DNA of 57,294 bases from NCBI GenBank assembly GCA_015488685.1, contig WFNH01000024.1:1-57294 (forward strand). The letters are read 5' to 3'. Position 1 is the first letter of the stretch. Each line of letters opens with the position of its first letter. Positions 6,512 through 16,573 of this stretch are shown here, one piece after another. Both the position numbers and the translations under genes were made by a program. Source of the DNA: Marinosulfonomonas sp. GTDB taxonomy: Bacteria > Pseudomonadota > Alphaproteobacteria > Rhodobacterales > Rhodobacteraceae. Below the pieces are notes generated by a model. The model was given only the letters and a program-made list of their open reading frames with translations, made no database searches and had not been told where the DNA came from.

Positions 6512-9500
6512 TTACCCTTGCAGGCTCCGCACACCCAATTCGCCTTCTTCACGCGATTTCATCGCCAAGGCCACAGCATGGCTGGCCGCTGCCGTGGTGA
6601 AATAGGGTAAGCCGTCATTCAGCGCCACCGAGCGGATTTCGCGGCTGTCTTCAACCGCTTGCGCACCTTCGGTGGTGTTCATCACCAGCGCGATTTCGCC
6701 GTTCTTCATCCGGTCAACGATGTTGGGGCGGCCCTCGTAAACTTTGTTCACGATCTCGCAGTCAATGCCGTTTTCCTGCAACCACGCGCCGGTGCCACGG
6801 GTGGCAATCAGATCAAAGCCCAGCTCAATCATCAAACGGGCGGTGTCGGACATATCGGTGGTTTTATCCATATCCTTGATCGAGATGAACACAGCCCCCT
6901 CGGTCGGCAGTTTCACACCTGCCCCCATTTGCGCCTTCAAAAACGCCAGCGCAAAGGAACGGTCCCAGCCCATGACTTCGCCGGTGGAACGCATTTCGGG
7001 GCCAAGGATGGTGTCAACACCGGGGAAGCGGGCAAAGGGCAGCACGGCCTCTTTGACCGAAAACCACGGCATGTCGGGATCGGCCAGCGACATCGGGTCG
7101 GCGAAGGGCAGTGGCGTGTCTGGTCCTGCGCCCTCGGGATAGGGGGGGCGCATCGGGAAGTTGGACAAAGGCTCACCCGCCATGATCCGCGCGGCGATAC
7201 TGGCTATGGCGCTGTCGGTGGCTTTGGCCACAAACGGCACGGTGCGGCTGGCCCGCGGGTTGACCTCGATCAGGTAAACTTTGCCATCCTTGACCGCGAA
7301 CTGGATGTTCATCAGGCCAACCACATTCAGCGCCAATGCCAGTGCTTTGGTCTGGCGGTGGACTTCTTGAATAATGTCGTCGGGCAGCGAATAGGGCGGC
7401 AGCGAACAGGCGCTGTCACCGGAATGCACGCCAGCCTCTTCAATATGCTGCATAATGCCTGCGATATGCACGTCCTTGCCATCGCACAGCGCATCCACAT
7501 CCATTTCGATTGCGCCCGACAGATAGCTGTCCAGCAACACGGGGCTGTCACCTGACACCACGACGGCCTCATTGATATAGCGTTCCAGATGGGGCATATC
7601 GCGCACGATTTCCATTGCGCGGCCACCCAGCACATAAGATGGACGGATCACCAGTGGGAAGCCGATTTCCTCGGCGATTTTCAAGGCTTCTTCATCGGTC
7701 GAGGCAATGCCGTTTTTCGGCTGCAACAGACCCAGAGAGTTTACCAGCTCCTGAAACCGCTCGCGATCTTCGGCCAGATCAATGCTGTCGGGCGTGGTGC
7801 CCAGAATCGGGATGCCCGCGTCTTGCAGATCATTCGCCAGCTTCAGCGGGGTCTGCCCGCCGAATTGTACGATCACCCCGTGCAGGGCGCCGTTTTCCTG
7901 CTCGACCCGCAGGATTTCCATCACATGTTCAAAGGTGACGGGTTCGAAATACAGCCGGTCCGAGGTGTCATAATCGGTGGAAACCGTTTCGGGGTTGCAG
8001 TTGATCATGATGGTTTCATAACCCTGATCGGTCAGGGCGAAACAGGCGTGACAACAGCAGTAATCAAATTCGATCCCCTGTCCAATCCGGTTCGGGCCAC
8101 CACCAAGGATTACCACCTTTTTCTTGTCACTGGGCCGCGCCTCGCATTCCACGTCGCCCATCACGGGGGCCTCGTAGGTGGAATACATATAAGGCGTCTG
8201 GGCCTCGAATTCGGCGGCGCAGGTGTCAATGCGTTTGAAAACGGCCGTTACACCAGCGGCAAGACGTGCGTTGCGCACATCGGTTTCGGTTTTGCCGGTC
8301 AGACTGGCCAGACGGGCGTCGGAGAACCCCATTATTTTAATTTTGCGCAGGGCCTCGGCATCTTCGGGCAGGCCGTTTGCCCTGATCCGCGCCTCGGCCT
8401 CCACAATCTCGCGGATGCGCGACAGGAACCATGGATCAAACAGGGTGGCGGCGTGGATTTCATCATCCGTCAACCCCTCGCGCATGGCCTGCGCAATGGT
8501 GCGCATCCTGTCGGGGGATTGCACGCTGATGGCTTTGATAACGGCGGCCTTGTCTGGTGCGCCCTCGATTTCCACTTCGTCAAATCCGGTCAGGCCGGTT
8601 TCCATGCTGGCCAGCGCCTTTTGCAGGGATTCGTGGATCGTGCGCCCGATCGCCATGGTTTCGCCAACCGATTTCATCGCAGTGGACAGCAGCGGTTCGG
8701 ACCCTGCAAATTTCTCAAAGGCAAAGCGCGGGATTTTGGTGACGACGTAATCAATCGTTGGTTCGAAACTGGCGGGCGTCACCTTGGTGATGTCGTTGTC
8801 CAATTCATCCAGCGTATAGCCCACGGCCAGTTTCGCGGCGATCTTGGCAATCGGGAAGCCGGTTGCCTTGGATGCCAGTGCCGAGGAACGCGACACGCGC
8901 GGGTTCATTTCGATCACTACCATGCGGCCATCGGCAGGGTTCACCGCCCATTGCACGTTGGAGCCACCGGTTTCCACGCCGATTTCGCGCAAGACGGCGA
9001 TAGAGGCCGAGCGCATCATCTGGTATTCTTTATCCGTCAACGTCAGGGCGGGGGCCACGGTGATACTGTCGCCCGTATGCACGCCCATCGGGTCAATGTT
9101 TTCAATGGAACAAACGATAATGGCGTTGTCTTTGGTGTCGCGCACCACCTCCATTTCGTATTCTTTCCAGCCCAGCAGGGATTCATCAATCAGGATCTGG
9201 CTGACGGGGGAGGCATCCAGCCCCGTGGTGCAGAAATGGATGAAATCATCGCGGTTATAGGCGACGCCGCCGCCGGTGCCGCCAAGGGTAAAGGCAGGAC
9301 GGATGATAGCGGGCAGGCCGATGTCCTCGAGCGCGGCCATGCAATCATCCATGTTTTCGGCAATCGTGGCACACGGGTTTTCAAGGCCCAGACGGTCCAT
9401 CGCCTCGCGGAACAGCTTGCGGTCCTCGGCCATCTCGATGGCCTCGCGGTTGGCGCCGATCAGCTCGACCCCGTATTTTCCCAAAACCCCCATATCGGCC

Positions 9501-9805
9501 AGTTCCAGTGCCGTGTTCAGGCCGGTTTGTCCGCCCATTGTCGGCAACAGGGCGTCGGGGCGCTCGGCCTTGATGATCTTGGCGACCATTTCGGGGGTGA
9601 TCGGCTCGATATAGGTGGCATCTGCCAGTTCCGGGTCAGTCATGATGGTGGCGGGGTTCGAGTTGACCAGAATAACGCGATACCCTTCTTCACGCAGCGC
9701 CTTGCAGGCCTGTGCGCCAGAGTAGTCAAACTCGCAAGCCTGCCCAATAATGATAGGGCCTGCGCCGATGATCATGATGGATTTGATGTCGGTTCTTTTT
9801 GGCAT
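6512..9805 (-). CDS. carB: Carbamoyl-phosphate synthase large subunit
   Basis: A 1097-residue enzyme of normal length for alphaproteobacteria. It uses ammonia delivered by CarA, with bicarbonate and two ATP, to make carbamoyl phosphate for pyrimidine and arginine synthesis. Both halves of the internal duplication are evident: the N-terminal half begins with [20 protein letters not shown] and carries the first ATP-grasp domain (about residues 130-340). The second half begins at [20 protein letters not shown] and carries the second ATP-grasp domain (about 680-880). An MGS-like allosteric domain closes the protein (about 950-1097). carA is not in this window. Its product is used by ArgF, encoded at 55803. 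Confidence 0.97.
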   Translation of the reverse strand: MPKRTDIKSIMIIGAGPIIIGQACEFDYSGAQACKALREEGYRVILVNSNPATIMTDPELADATYIEPITPEMVAKIIKAERPDALLPTMGGQTGLNTALELADMGVLGKYGVELIGANREAIEMAEDRKLFREAMDRLGLENPCATIAENMDDCMAALEDIGLPAIIRPAFTLGGTGGGVAYNRDDFIHFCTTGLDASPVSQILIDESLLGWKEYEMEVVRDTKDNAIIVCSIENIDPMGVHTGDSITVAPALTLTDKEYQMMRSASIAVLREIGVETGGSNVQWAVNPADGRMVVIEMNPRVSRSSALASKATGFPIAKIAAKLAVGYTLDELDNDITKVTPASFEPTIDYVVTKIPRFAFEKFAGSEPLLSTAMKSVGETMAIGRTIHESLQKALASMETGLTGFDEVEIEGAPDKAAVIKAISVQSPDRMRTIAQAMREGLTDDEIHAATLFDPWFLSRIREIVEAEARIRANGLPEDAEALRKIKIMGFSDARLASLTGKTETDVRNARLAAGVTAVFKRIDTCAAEFEAQTPYMYSTYEAPVMGDVECEARPSDKKKVVILGGGPNRIGQGIEFDYCCCHACFALTDQGYETIMINCNPETVSTDYDTSDRLYFEPVTFEHVMEILRVEQENGALHGVIVQFGGQTPLKLANDLQDAGIPILGTTPDSIDLAEDRERFQELVNSLGLLQPKNGIASTDEEALKIAEEIGFPLVIRPSYVLGGRAMEIVRDMPHLERYINEAVVVSGDSPVLLDSYLSGAIEMDVDALCDGKDVHIAGIMQHIEEAGVHSGDSACSLPPYSLPDDIIQEVHRQTKALALALNVVGLMNIQFAVKDGKVYLIEVNPRASRTVPFVAKATDSAIASIAARIMAGEPLSNFPMRPPYPEGAGPDTPLPFADPMSLADPDMPWFSVKEAVLPFARFPGVDTILGPEMRSTGEVMGWDRSFALAFLKAQMGAGVKLPTEGAVFISIKDMDKTTDMSDTARLMIELGFDLIATRGTGAWLQENGIDCEIVNKVYEGRPNIVDRMKNGEIALVMNTTEGAQAVEDSREIRSVALNDGLPYFTTAAASHAVALAMKSREEGELGVRSLQG

Positions 9806-9889
9806 TTGGCAGACCCCCGAGGTGCAAATAGCGGCAAATTCTTTGGGGTTATAGACAAGCGGCGGCGGGGCGCAAGCCCTGTTATGCTG

Positions 9890-11179
9890 CTATATACTGT
9901 CTGCTGTGCTGGAATTGCGTGGTTTTCGCCGCATGGCAAAGGCAAAAGCAACCGCAAGCCCGATTATCCCGATTGTTGAGGCAATCTGGTCCGGGTTTTT
10001 GATCCAGCCCAAATTCGGTAGGGAAACGGGCTTGATCATCAGAAGAGGCGAGAACAGCAAGGCCAGCAGAAATACGGCAAAGCCCGGGCGATAATAGTTC
10101 AGTAATGCCGGCGCGAAGGCCACTGCTGGCAAGTAATGATAGCTCCATGATATTGGATTGAGTAAGGCAACGATCAAGATTGCTAGCGGCCAAGCCAGAT
10201 CATGCTGCGGCGTCCCCACAGGGTATTTTCTGAACAGTTGCGACATCGAGAAAATCGTTAGCACCATCGCCACAGTCGAGACTCCGCTCCATAACGCTGA
10301 TTTTTCCAGAACGTACCAGCCCAGAAATTTGCCCTGAACCGGCAAATTGCCCGCCGATTGAATGAACTCTAAATCATCGGGATAGAACAATTGGGCAATT
10401 ACCCCGTCGATGGATACGTTCATGCTGGTAACCAGCGCGGTATTGTTGATTACCGAAACCTCCCGCAAGAACGCTAGATGCAAGGGCCATCCCGCCAACC
10501 CCACCGAAGCTCCTGCAAGCGCAAGCCCGCTAACAAGGAAACTGCCAAAGGCTTTTCGATTGCCGCTGGCCAGCCAAAATAAGGCAAACAATGCCGGATA
10601 CAATTTGATTGACGCTGCTAATGCCATTGCCATACCCGCTGCAAGCGGCGCATTTCGGCTGCGCTCAATGGCTAGAACGATTAAAAAACTGACAAAGATT
10701 TGTGGCTGGTTCTGATAAATCGGGACAAAACCTATGTATGTGCTGACCAGAATTGCCAATCCGATAAATGTATAAAGCGCGACGGACATGGTGCTGCCTA
10801 GACTTCGCCAAGCCAGAATTACCATGCCTCCCATAAGCAGCGGATTGATGGCCCGCGCCACGTTTGACAATGTGCTATAGGTGGTTACTGTCGTCAGCCA
10901 GCCAAATACATGCGCCCATAGCGGCGGATAAATGAATGGAAACACCGACCCGTCATAGCCCTGTTCCTGAAGGTAGGGCATCCACCCATCGGGGGGGAGC
11001 ATTGAATAGGTAACAGGGTCAGCTGGATAAACTTGGTCCCAAGCACCGATTTGGTAAAAATGTCCACCCATCCAGTTCGCCAGCAAATCAGGAGACCGGA
11101 CATTATAAAAAACAGCAAAAAACAATGTCGAAACAATTAGGACCAGCAGGAATGCGGTTCTTGTTGAACGTGTAATCAT
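9890..11179 (-). CDS. Polytopic GT87/DUF2029-like glycosyltransferase
   Basis: A 429-residue membrane protein with an N-terminal anchor followed by about ten more hydrophobic segments. The long first periplasmic loop contains acidic and aromatic residues (LLANWMGGHFYQIGAW, then DPVTYSMLPP). The pattern SIKLYPALFALFWL and the overall topology match the GT-C fold DUF2029/GT87 family, which transfers mannosyl or other sugars from polyprenyl-phosphate donors. I chose the ATG at 11179; a longer start at 11275 is possible, but neither has a strong ribosome-binding site. It lies 84 bp upstream of carB on the same strand. Base composition looks more AT-rich than its neighbours by eye, hinting at acquisition. 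Substrate unknown. Confidence 0.7.
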   Translation of the reverse strand: MITRSTRTAFLLVLIVSTLFFAVFYNVRSPDLLANWMGGHFYQIGAWDQVYPADPVTYSMLPPDGWMPYLQEQGYDGSVFPFIYPPLWAHVFGWLTTVTTYSTLSNVARAINPLLMGGMVILAWRSLGSTMSVALYTFIGLAILVSTYIGFVPIYQNQPQIFVSFLIVLAIERSRNAPLAAGMAMALAASIKLYPALFALFWLASGNRKAFGSFLVSGLALAGASVGLAGWPLHLAFLREVSVINNTALVTSMNVSIDGVIAQLFYPDDLEFIQSAGNLPVQGKFLGWYVLEKSALWSGVSTVAMVLTIFSMSQLFRKYPVGTPQHDLAWPLAILIVALLNPISWSYHYLPAVAFAPALLNYYRPGFAVFLLALLFSPLLMIKPVSLPNLGWIKNPDQIASTIGIIGLAVAFAFAMRRKPRNSSTADSI

Positions 11180-11441
11180 ATTAATGTCTCGTTTTATAAA
11201 ACCGCATTTGGGCTTGCCAATGGTGCGTTTATAGGCGCCCAGTGATGCGCTTGATAACAGCTTTTTTATAAGCATTATTTGATGATGTGATTTCTGCAAC
11301 TTGAAATTAATCCTCAATACGGCACCGGGATTGTGGAATTTTTCATTCCGAATGGCCGCAAAACGGGTATGTGACCTTGACTTTGGCCGTTTTGCAGGGT
11401 GTATCGGCTGGAAACCTGAAATTGCCCATAAGGGGACGACT

Positions 11442-13217
11442 ATGCACGCATATCGCAGCCACACTTGCGCCGAACTGAACAAATCCAACGTCGGGGATAA
11501 TGTCCGCCTGTCGGGCTGGGTGCATCGGGTGCGTGACCACGGCGGTTTGCTGTTTATCGACCTGCGCGACCATTACGGCATCACGCAGGTAATGGCCGAC
11601 CCGGACAGCCCCGTATTTGCGGAAATCGAAAAGGTGCGGTCCGAATGGTGTATCCGTATTGATGGCAACGTGATGGCGCGGGACGAAAGCCTGATCAATC
11701 CGAAAATCCCCACCGGCGAAATCGAGGTGTTCATCCGTGATATCGAGGTGCTGGGCAAGGCCGACGAACTGCCGCTGATGGTATTTGGCGATCAGGAATA
11801 CCCCGAAGAAACCCGCCTGAAATACCGCTATCTGGACCTGCGCCGCGAGAAGCTGCAAAACAACATGAAGCTGCGCAGCGATGTGGTGGCCAGCATGCGC
11901 AAACGGATGTGGGATATTGGCTTTCGCGAATTCCAGACGCCGATCATTACCTCTTCCAGCCCTGAAGGTGCCCGCGATTTTCTGATACCGTCGCGTCTGC
12001 ACCCGGGCAAGTTTTACGCATTGCCGCAGGCCCCGCAGCAGTTCAAACAGCTGATCATGGTGTCGGGCTATGACAAATATTTCCAGATCGCCCCGTGTTT
12101 TCGCGACGAAGACCCGCGTGCCGATCGCTCGCCGACCGATTTTTACCAGCTTGATCTGGAAATGTCCTTCGTCACCCAGCAGGATGTGTTCGACACCATC
12201 CAGCCGGTGATTGCTGGCGTGTTCGAGGAATTCGGCGGCGGTCGCAAAGTCGATACCGACTGGCCACAGATTTCCTATCGTGATGCCGCCCTATGGTATG
12301 GCACCGACAAGCCCGATTTGCGTAACCCGATCAAGATGCAGGTGGTTTCCGAACACTTCCGCGGTTCAGGTTTTGCGATTTTCGCGAAATTGCTGGAGCA
12401 GGAAGGCACCGAAATCCGCGCCATTCCGGCCCCCAGTGGTGGTAGCCGCAAATTCTGTGACCGCATGAACGCCTTTGCACAAAGAGAGGGGCTGCCGGGC
12501 ATGGGCTATATTTTCTGGCGCGATCAGGGCAACGGCATGGAAGCCGCTGGGCCTTTGGCCAAGAACATCGGCCCCGAGCGCACCGAAGCCATTCGTCAAC
12601 AGTTGGGTCTTGAAGTCGGCGACGCAGCGTTCTTTCTGGCGGGTAAACCCAAGGCATTCGAGGCTGTGGCCGGTCGCGCCCGCGATGAAATCGGTCGCGA
12701 GTTGAAGCTGATCGACGAGGACCGCTTTGCCTTTGCATGGATCGTAGATTTCCCGATTTACGAGCGGGACGAGGAAACCGGCAAGATCGATTTTGAACAC
12801 AACCCGTTCTCGATGCCCCAAGGTGGTATGGAAGCGCTTGAAGGCGATCCGCTGGAGGTTCTGGGCTATCAGTACGATCTGTCATGCAACGGCTATGAAC
12901 TGGTGTCGGGCGCGATCCGCAATCACAAACCCGAAATCATGTTTAAGGCGTTTGAAATTGCCGGTTACGGCAAGGACGAAGTTGAAAAACGCTTTGGCGG
13001 CATGGTGAACGCGTTCAAATACGGCGCCCCGCCCCACGGTGGTTGTGCGGCCGGTATCGACCGGATCGTGATGCTGCTGGCGGACGAGGCCAACATCCGC
13101 GAAGTGATCATGTTCCCGATGAACCAGCGCGCCGAAGACCTGATGATGGGCGCGCCGAACGAGCCAATGAACGAACAGCTTCGCGAGTTGCATTTGCGGG
13201 TGATTCCGCAGGACTGA
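11442..13217 (+). CDS. aspS: Aspartyl-tRNA synthetase, probably non-discriminating type
   Basis: A 591-residue bacterial-type class II synthetase. The N-terminal OB-fold anticodon domain ([13 protein letters not shown]...) is followed by motif 2 ([19 protein letters not shown]), the GAD insertion and motif 3 ([12 protein letters not shown]). The ATG at 11442 follows AGGGGA and gives the canonical N-terminus; the frame is open further upstream by chance. In the anticodon domain the residue after RVRD is His, as in the non-discriminating Pseudomonas enzyme, whereas E. coli has Leu. This suggests it may also mischarge tRNA-Asn for the transamidation route; that is inference from one position. 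A strong terminator follows. Confidence 0.95.
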   Translation: MHAYRSHTCAELNKSNVGDNVRLSGWVHRVRDHGGLLFIDLRDHYGITQVMADPDSPVFAEIEKVRSEWCIRIDGNVMARDESLINPKIPTGEIEVFIRDIEVLGKADELPLMVFGDQEYPEETRLKYRYLDLRREKLQNNMKLRSDVVASMRKRMWDIGFREFQTPIITSSSPEGARDFLIPSRLHPGKFYALPQAPQQFKQLIMVSGYDKYFQIAPCFRDEDPRADRSPTDFYQLDLEMSFVTQQDVFDTIQPVIAGVFEEFGGGRKVDTDWPQISYRDAALWYGTDKPDLRNPIKMQVVSEHFRGSGFAIFAKLLEQEGTEIRAIPAPSGGSRKFCDRMNAFAQREGLPGMGYIFWRDQGNGMEAAGPLAKNIGPERTEAIRQQLGLEVGDAAFFLAGKPKAFEAVAGRARDEIGRELKLIDEDRFAFAWIVDFPIYERDEETGKIDFEHNPFSMPQGGMEALEGDPLEVLGYQYDLSCNGYELVSGAIRNHKPEIMFKAFEIAGYGKDEVEKRFGGMVNAFKYGAPPHGGCAAGIDRIVMLLADEANIREVIMFPMNQRAEDLMMGAPNEPMNEQLRELHLRVIPQD

Positions 13218-13240
13218 ACCGCATCAAACTGTAAAAACAC

Positions 13241-13276
13241 AAAACCCCGCGGCTAAACCTGCGGGGTTTTCTTTTT
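13241..13276 (+). terminator. Rho-independent terminator of aspS
   Basis: AAAACCCCGC (13241-13250) pairs perfectly with GCGGGGTTTT (13261-13270) across a 10-nt loop, followed by CTTTTTC. It lies 23 bp after the aspS stop. The A-rich left arm means it could also work on the opposite strand for the small gene at 13312. Confidence 0.9.
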
Positions 13277-13311
13277 CGGGTTTGGCTGTAACAGCCGTGA
13301 TGGGTCGGATT

Positions 13312-13485
13312 TTAGTCGTGAGCCGAGATAGCAGTTTCTGACGGGCTGGATTCTGCATTCGCATTGCTGGTTGCGGTCAGGACGATGGCCATGACCAAGG
13401 ACAAAACGCCGGTTGCCAATACCAGCCAATCCACGGTGGTGCTACCATCGTCGTCATGGGCAAAGCGGAACATGGTTTTCAACAT
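13312..13485 (-). CDS. 57-residue Flp/pilin-like small membrane protein
   Basis: A short open frame encoding 57 residues, starting MLKTMFRFAHDDDG and ending SETAISAHD. A short basic N-terminus leads to DDDGSTTVDWLVLATGVLSL, an acidic-glycine segment with a conserved-looking VDW followed by one hydrophobic helix (about residues 18-38). That arrangement resembles small Flp/TadE-like pilin-related proteins of Rhodobacterales, many of which read G-A-x-T-V-D-W before the helix. A good AGGAG site lies 8 nt before the ATG (on the minus strand), which supports translation. It is monocistronic, convergent with aspS, and divergent from the GNAT gene. Function unknown; a pilin-like or membrane-anchoring role is inferred. 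Confidence 0.7.
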   Translation of the reverse strand: MLKTMFRFAHDDDGSTTVDWLVLATGVLSLVMAIVLTATSNANAESSPSETAISAHD

Positions 13486-13635
13486 TCTGGCAGCTCCTAA
13501 AATACAGGCAAATTTGTTGTTACTCTGGATAAGATGGGCGGCAAATGCGGCGGAAATTGGGTAAGAGTGGTGCGATTTCGGGGTTTCGGGGGCAGACTGG
13601 GCGCAGTATTGTCCCTATGAAACAGGAGCATCGGA

Positions 13636-14334
13636 ATGGGCAGGGACGCTGAATTGGGCCGTAGATTAACGAACTGGACGCCGCCGCCGCGCCCGTCGGA
13701 GCCTGTTTTGGAAGGGCGTTATGTCCGGCTGGAGCGATTGGATGCCCGCCACCATGTTGATGAACTGCATCAAGCCAATTTGCTGGATGCGTCTATATGG
13801 AATTACATGTCAATTGGGCCGTTTTCGACTGTTGCCGCATATTCCGAATGGGCGCGACAAGCGGCGGCTTTGGGTGATCCCTATTATTACGCCATTCAAA
13901 ACCTTGAAAGCGGGCAATTTGAAGGGGTGGCCAGTTATTTGCGAACCAAACCGGAAATGGGGGTTGTCGAGGTGGGAAGCATTGTTTTCACTCCGCCGCT
14001 GCAACGCACCCGTGCTGCGACCGAAGCAATGTTTCTGATGATGCAATGGGCGTTCGAGGCCGGGTACCGCCGCTTCGAGTGGAAATGTGATGCGCTGAAC
14101 ATACCATCAAGGCGGGCCGCGTTACGGTTGGGTTTCCGGTTTGAAGGCATTTTCCGCCAGCATATGGTAATCAAGGGCCGCAATCGCGATACAGCGTGGT
14201 TTGCGGTGATTGACAGCGAATGGCCTGCGTTGAAAACGGCCTATGAAACCTGGCTGGAACCCGAAAATTTTGATGCAAATGGTCAGCAACGCAGCAGCCT
14301 GTCTGAACTTACCAAAAGCCTGTGCAGTGCCTGA
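13636..14334 (+). CDS. GNAT-family N-acetyltransferase (RimJ/RimL-like)
   Basis: A 232-residue protein of the RimJ/RimL branch of GNAT acetyltransferases. The N-terminal P-x-L-E-G-R-Y-V-R-L-E-R-L-D start strand is typical, followed by EVGSIVFTPPLQRTRAATEA with the acetyl-CoA pyrophosphate-binding region and RFEWKCDALNIPSRRAALRLGFRFEG condensed as the later beta-alpha elements. It should transfer an acetyl group from acetyl-CoA to an amine of a protein N-terminus or small molecule; the acceptor is unknown. AGGAG precedes the ATG. It converges on the receiver-domain gene with 10 bp between stops. Confidence 0.87.
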   Translation: MGRDAELGRRLTNWTPPPRPSEPVLEGRYVRLERLDARHHVDELHQANLLDASIWNYMSIGPFSTVAAYSEWARQAAALGDPYYYAIQNLESGQFEGVASYLRTKPEMGVVEVGSIVFTPPLQRTRAATEAMFLMMQWAFEAGYRRFEWKCDALNIPSRRAALRLGFRFEGIFRQHMVIKGRNRDTAWFAVIDSEWPALKTAYETWLEPENFDANGQQRSSLSELTKSLCSA

Positions 14335-14344
14335 AACGGGCCGT

Positions 14345-15064
14345 CTAAACCACTTCACCACCAGCCAGCCGTTCCCGGAATATACCGCTTAACCGTTGCA
14401 CATCCCCGCGTATCGACCGCCCCTTGGCGCGGTCATTGGCCAGTGCAACGGCGGCAGCCTCAAGCTGGCTATCATGGGCGCTGCGGGCGATGCCGCTAGT
14501 GAACTGGGCGACATAATCCAGTGCAGTGCCATCAGGCCTGTCCTGCAACACATCCGCCGCGTGGGCAATATCCTCGCGAAAGGTAAACGGGTCGGGATGA
14601 ATGGCCTCGTCCGGTATCTGGCGCGGGGCAGGGGGTTGGGCCGTTTCCGGCAAAAGCGACAGGATTGCCTGCTGGAATACCCCGAGGGTTTCGATCGGTT
14701 TTGGCAGAAAGCCATCCGCGCCCGCCGCCATCGCCTCGCCCTCGCGCGCCGGATCGCCACTGATCCCCAGCAACACGTCGATGCGCGGGGTCGCATTGTG
14801 CAATTCGGCAATCAGATCGGTGCCAAAGCCATCCGGTAACCCCAGATCGACCACCACCACCGAGGGGCGGTAAACCCGTAAATGCTTGCGCGCCGAGGTC
14901 AGGCAATCGGCCCGCCGGATACGCGCACCGGATCGAAGGCACAACAGGCGCATCGCTTCGCTGGCAAAGCGGCTATCCTCGACCACCAGCACGGTCAGGC
15001 CCAGAAGGGGCCGCGCGGCGGTGGGTGTGCGGGCCAGCATTATGTCGTCAAAATCATCCATCAT
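14345..15064 (-). CDS. Stand-alone receiver-domain response regulator with helical C-terminus
   Basis: A 239-residue protein with one CheY-like receiver domain (residues about 24-140). The acidic pocket is Glu29-Asp30, the phosphoacceptor is Asp73 in VVVVDLGLPDG, and the conserved Lys is in GADGFLPKPI. No DNA-binding or enzymatic output domain follows. The C-terminal 90 residues are hydrophilic and probably helical (REDIAHAADVLQ, YVAQFTSGIARSAHD), perhaps a protein-interaction module. No sensor kinase is adjacent, so it is an orphan here. It would work by phosphorylation-dependent contact with an unknown partner. Confidence 0.85.
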   Translation of the reverse strand: MMDDFDDIMLARTPTAARPLLGLTVLVVEDSRFASEAMRLLCLRSGARIRRADCLTSARKHLRVYRPSVVVVDLGLPDGFGTDLIAELHNATPRIDVLLGISGDPAREGEAMAAGADGFLPKPIETLGVFQQAILSLLPETAQPPAPRQIPDEAIHPDPFTFREDIAHAADVLQDRPDGTALDYVAQFTSGIARSAHDSQLEAAAVALANDRAKGRSIRGDVQRLSGIFRERLAGGEVV

Positions 15065-15214
15065 GTTCCCCTTTGCAGTGTTGCGAGCGACTCGAAGTAA
15101 AGCCCAAGATTGGCTAAGACGAAGTTAACGGCGCGAAATTATCCCTAAGGAATGCTTGCGCCGCTGTCGCGCGCGCTCCATAACTTGGGCAAAGCGAACA
15201 CGAGGAACCCAATT

Positions 15215-15619
15215 ATGATCGGACGTTTGAACCACGTTGCCATTGCCGTGCCGGACCTGGATGCCGCCGCCACCCTTTACCGTGATACATTGGGGGCCAA
15301 GGTGGGCGCGCCGCAGGATGAACCGGACCACGGGGTAACGGTGATTTTCATCGAACTGCCCAACACCAAAATCGAATTGCTGCACCCGTTGGGCGAGGAC
15401 AGCCCGATTAACGGCTTTCTGGCCAAGAACCCGTCGGGCGGCATCCACCACATCTGTTACGAGGTCGATGACATCATTGCCGCCCGTGACAAGCTGAAAG
15501 CATCGGGTGCGCGCGTGCTGGGCACCGGTGAGCCGAAAATCGGTGCTCACGGCAAGCCGGTTCTGTTCCTGCACCCCAAGGATTTCACCGGCACGCTGGT
15601 CGAGCTGGAGCAAGTTTAG
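15215..15619 (+). CDS. mce: Methylmalonyl-CoA epimerase
   Basis: A 134-residue VOC-fold enzyme that interconverts (R)- and (S)-methylmalonyl-CoA in the propionyl-CoA to succinyl-CoA pathway. Metal-ligand candidates fall at the family positions: His7 (LNHVAIAV), Glu54 (KIELLHPL), His79 (GGIHHICYEV) and Glu130 (GTLVELEQ). The ATG at 15215 follows GAGGA at 8 nt; the open frame upstream is not needed. The next gene (DUF1467) begins 3 nt after its stop, a pairing common in Rhodobacterales. The mutase and carboxylase genes are not in this window. Confidence 0.93.
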   Translation: MIGRLNHVAIAVPDLDAAATLYRDTLGAKVGAPQDEPDHGVTVIFIELPNTKIELLHPLGEDSPINGFLAKNPSGGIHHICYEVDDIIAARDKLKASGARVLGTGEPKIGAHGKPVLFLHPKDFTGTLVELEQV

Positions 15620-15621
15620 AA

Positions 15622-15918
15622 ATGGCCATTACATCCGCCCTTGTCATGTTTGCAGTCATCTGGTTCCTGACCCTGTTCATCGTGCTGCCTCTGCGTTTGA
15701 AAACCCAAGGTGATGTTGGCAAGGTGGCCCGCGGCACGCCGTCTTCGGCTCCGGTGGACCCGCAACTAAAGAAGCGAGCGTTAATTGTGACAGTTGTGAC
15801 CGTAATTGTATGGTCTATCCTGATGGTGATTATTCTAAGCGGCGTGATCGAGGTCGAGGATTTCGACTGGTTCGATCATTTCAGCCCGCCTTCTGCAAAC
15901 GGTGGAACAGGTGGGTAA
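15622..15918 (+). CDS. DUF1467-family small membrane protein
   Basis: A 98-residue protein with two transmembrane helices (about residues 4-24 and 51-75) separated by a basic, Pro-containing loop. It matches the DUF1467 family by its N-terminal pattern ALVMFAVIWFLTLFIVLPLRL and the RGTPSSAPVDPQLKKR segment. It is translationally linked to mce (3-nt gap, ribosome-binding GGAG inside the mce end). Function is unknown; co-occurrence with mce is a regular feature of the order. Its 3' end overlaps the convergent EI24-like gene by 38 bp. Confidence 0.88.
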   Translation: MAITSALVMFAVIWFLTLFIVLPLRLKTQGDVGKVARGTPSSAPVDPQLKKRALIVTVVTVIVWSILMVIILSGVIEVEDFDWFDHFSPPSANGGTGG

Positions 15919-16573
15919 AGGTCGCCGCCCCCAGGATCGGCACGAAAAGGTTAACGACGGGTATCGTTAACGGCACCACCATCAGTACCCCCGCCATCCA
16001 GATTACGCCGGAATGTTGTTTGCGCAGCGCCTTGGCCCCGTCGCGGCCCAACCGGCGCATGGCGGCCAGTTGGAAATATTCCCGCCCCAGCAGAAAACCA
16101 TTCAACGCCCAGAACACCAGCGGGCTGGCGACATTGGCGATAGCATAAACCAGTATCGCCAGAATATTGGCGCCGATCAGCACCCCCAGAAAATTCAGCG
16201 TATCGATGATGTTTTCGCGAAAAGGGATACGCGGGGCAGGGGGCAGGTCAGGGTAATACCGGCGTTCGACCGCTTTGGCGATGTCCTCCAGAAACAGGCC
16301 GGTAAAGGCCGAGGCCACGGGAATCATCAGGAAAAACGACAGGATCAGCACAAAGGCAACCGACCCCCAGCTAAGCAAATCCTTTAGCCCAGTAACCTCG
16401 CCGACAAAGGGGATGGTCAGGGTGTCGGGGGCCAGATGGTCAATCAGCCACAGAAAACCGGCGTAGAACCCGAACAACAGGGCAATGGTCATGGCCAGCC
16501 CGAACAGCAATACCCGTAGGAAACGCGGGTCGGTCAACTGGCCAACGGCTTTGGCAAAATCGCTGAAAATCAT
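15881..16573 (-). CDS. EI24/CysZ-like membrane protein
   Basis: A 230-residue protein with four or five hydrophobic segments and the EI24-domain layout: a first helix after LTDPRFLRVLLFGLAM, a helical hairpin in the middle and the motif FLLGREYFQLAAMRRLGR, which is characteristic of this family. CysZ, the best-known member, transports sulfate, but many EI24 proteins have no defined substrate. Its ATG overlaps the stop of the upstream nitroreductase (ATGA), indicating one transcript. The 3' end overlaps DUF1467 convergently. Confidence 0.85.
   Translation of the reverse strand: MIFSDFAKAVGQLTDPRFLRVLLFGLAMTIALLFGFYAGFLWLIDHLAPDTLTIPFVGEVTGLKDLLSWGSVAFVLILSFFLMIPVASAFTGLFLEDIAKAVERRYYPDLPPAPRIPFRENIIDTLNFLGVLIGANILAILVYAIANVASPLVFWALNGFLLGREYFQLAAMRRLGRDGAKALRKQHSGVIWMAGVLMVVPLTIPVVNLFVPILGAATFTHLFHRLQKAG

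Noticed and set aside
7589-9979. Very long open frame (796 codons) on the plus strand opposite carB
   Set aside because: It is a shadow of the high-GC carB coding frame. It has no ribosome-binding site or recognisable domain, and carB on the minus strand is complete.
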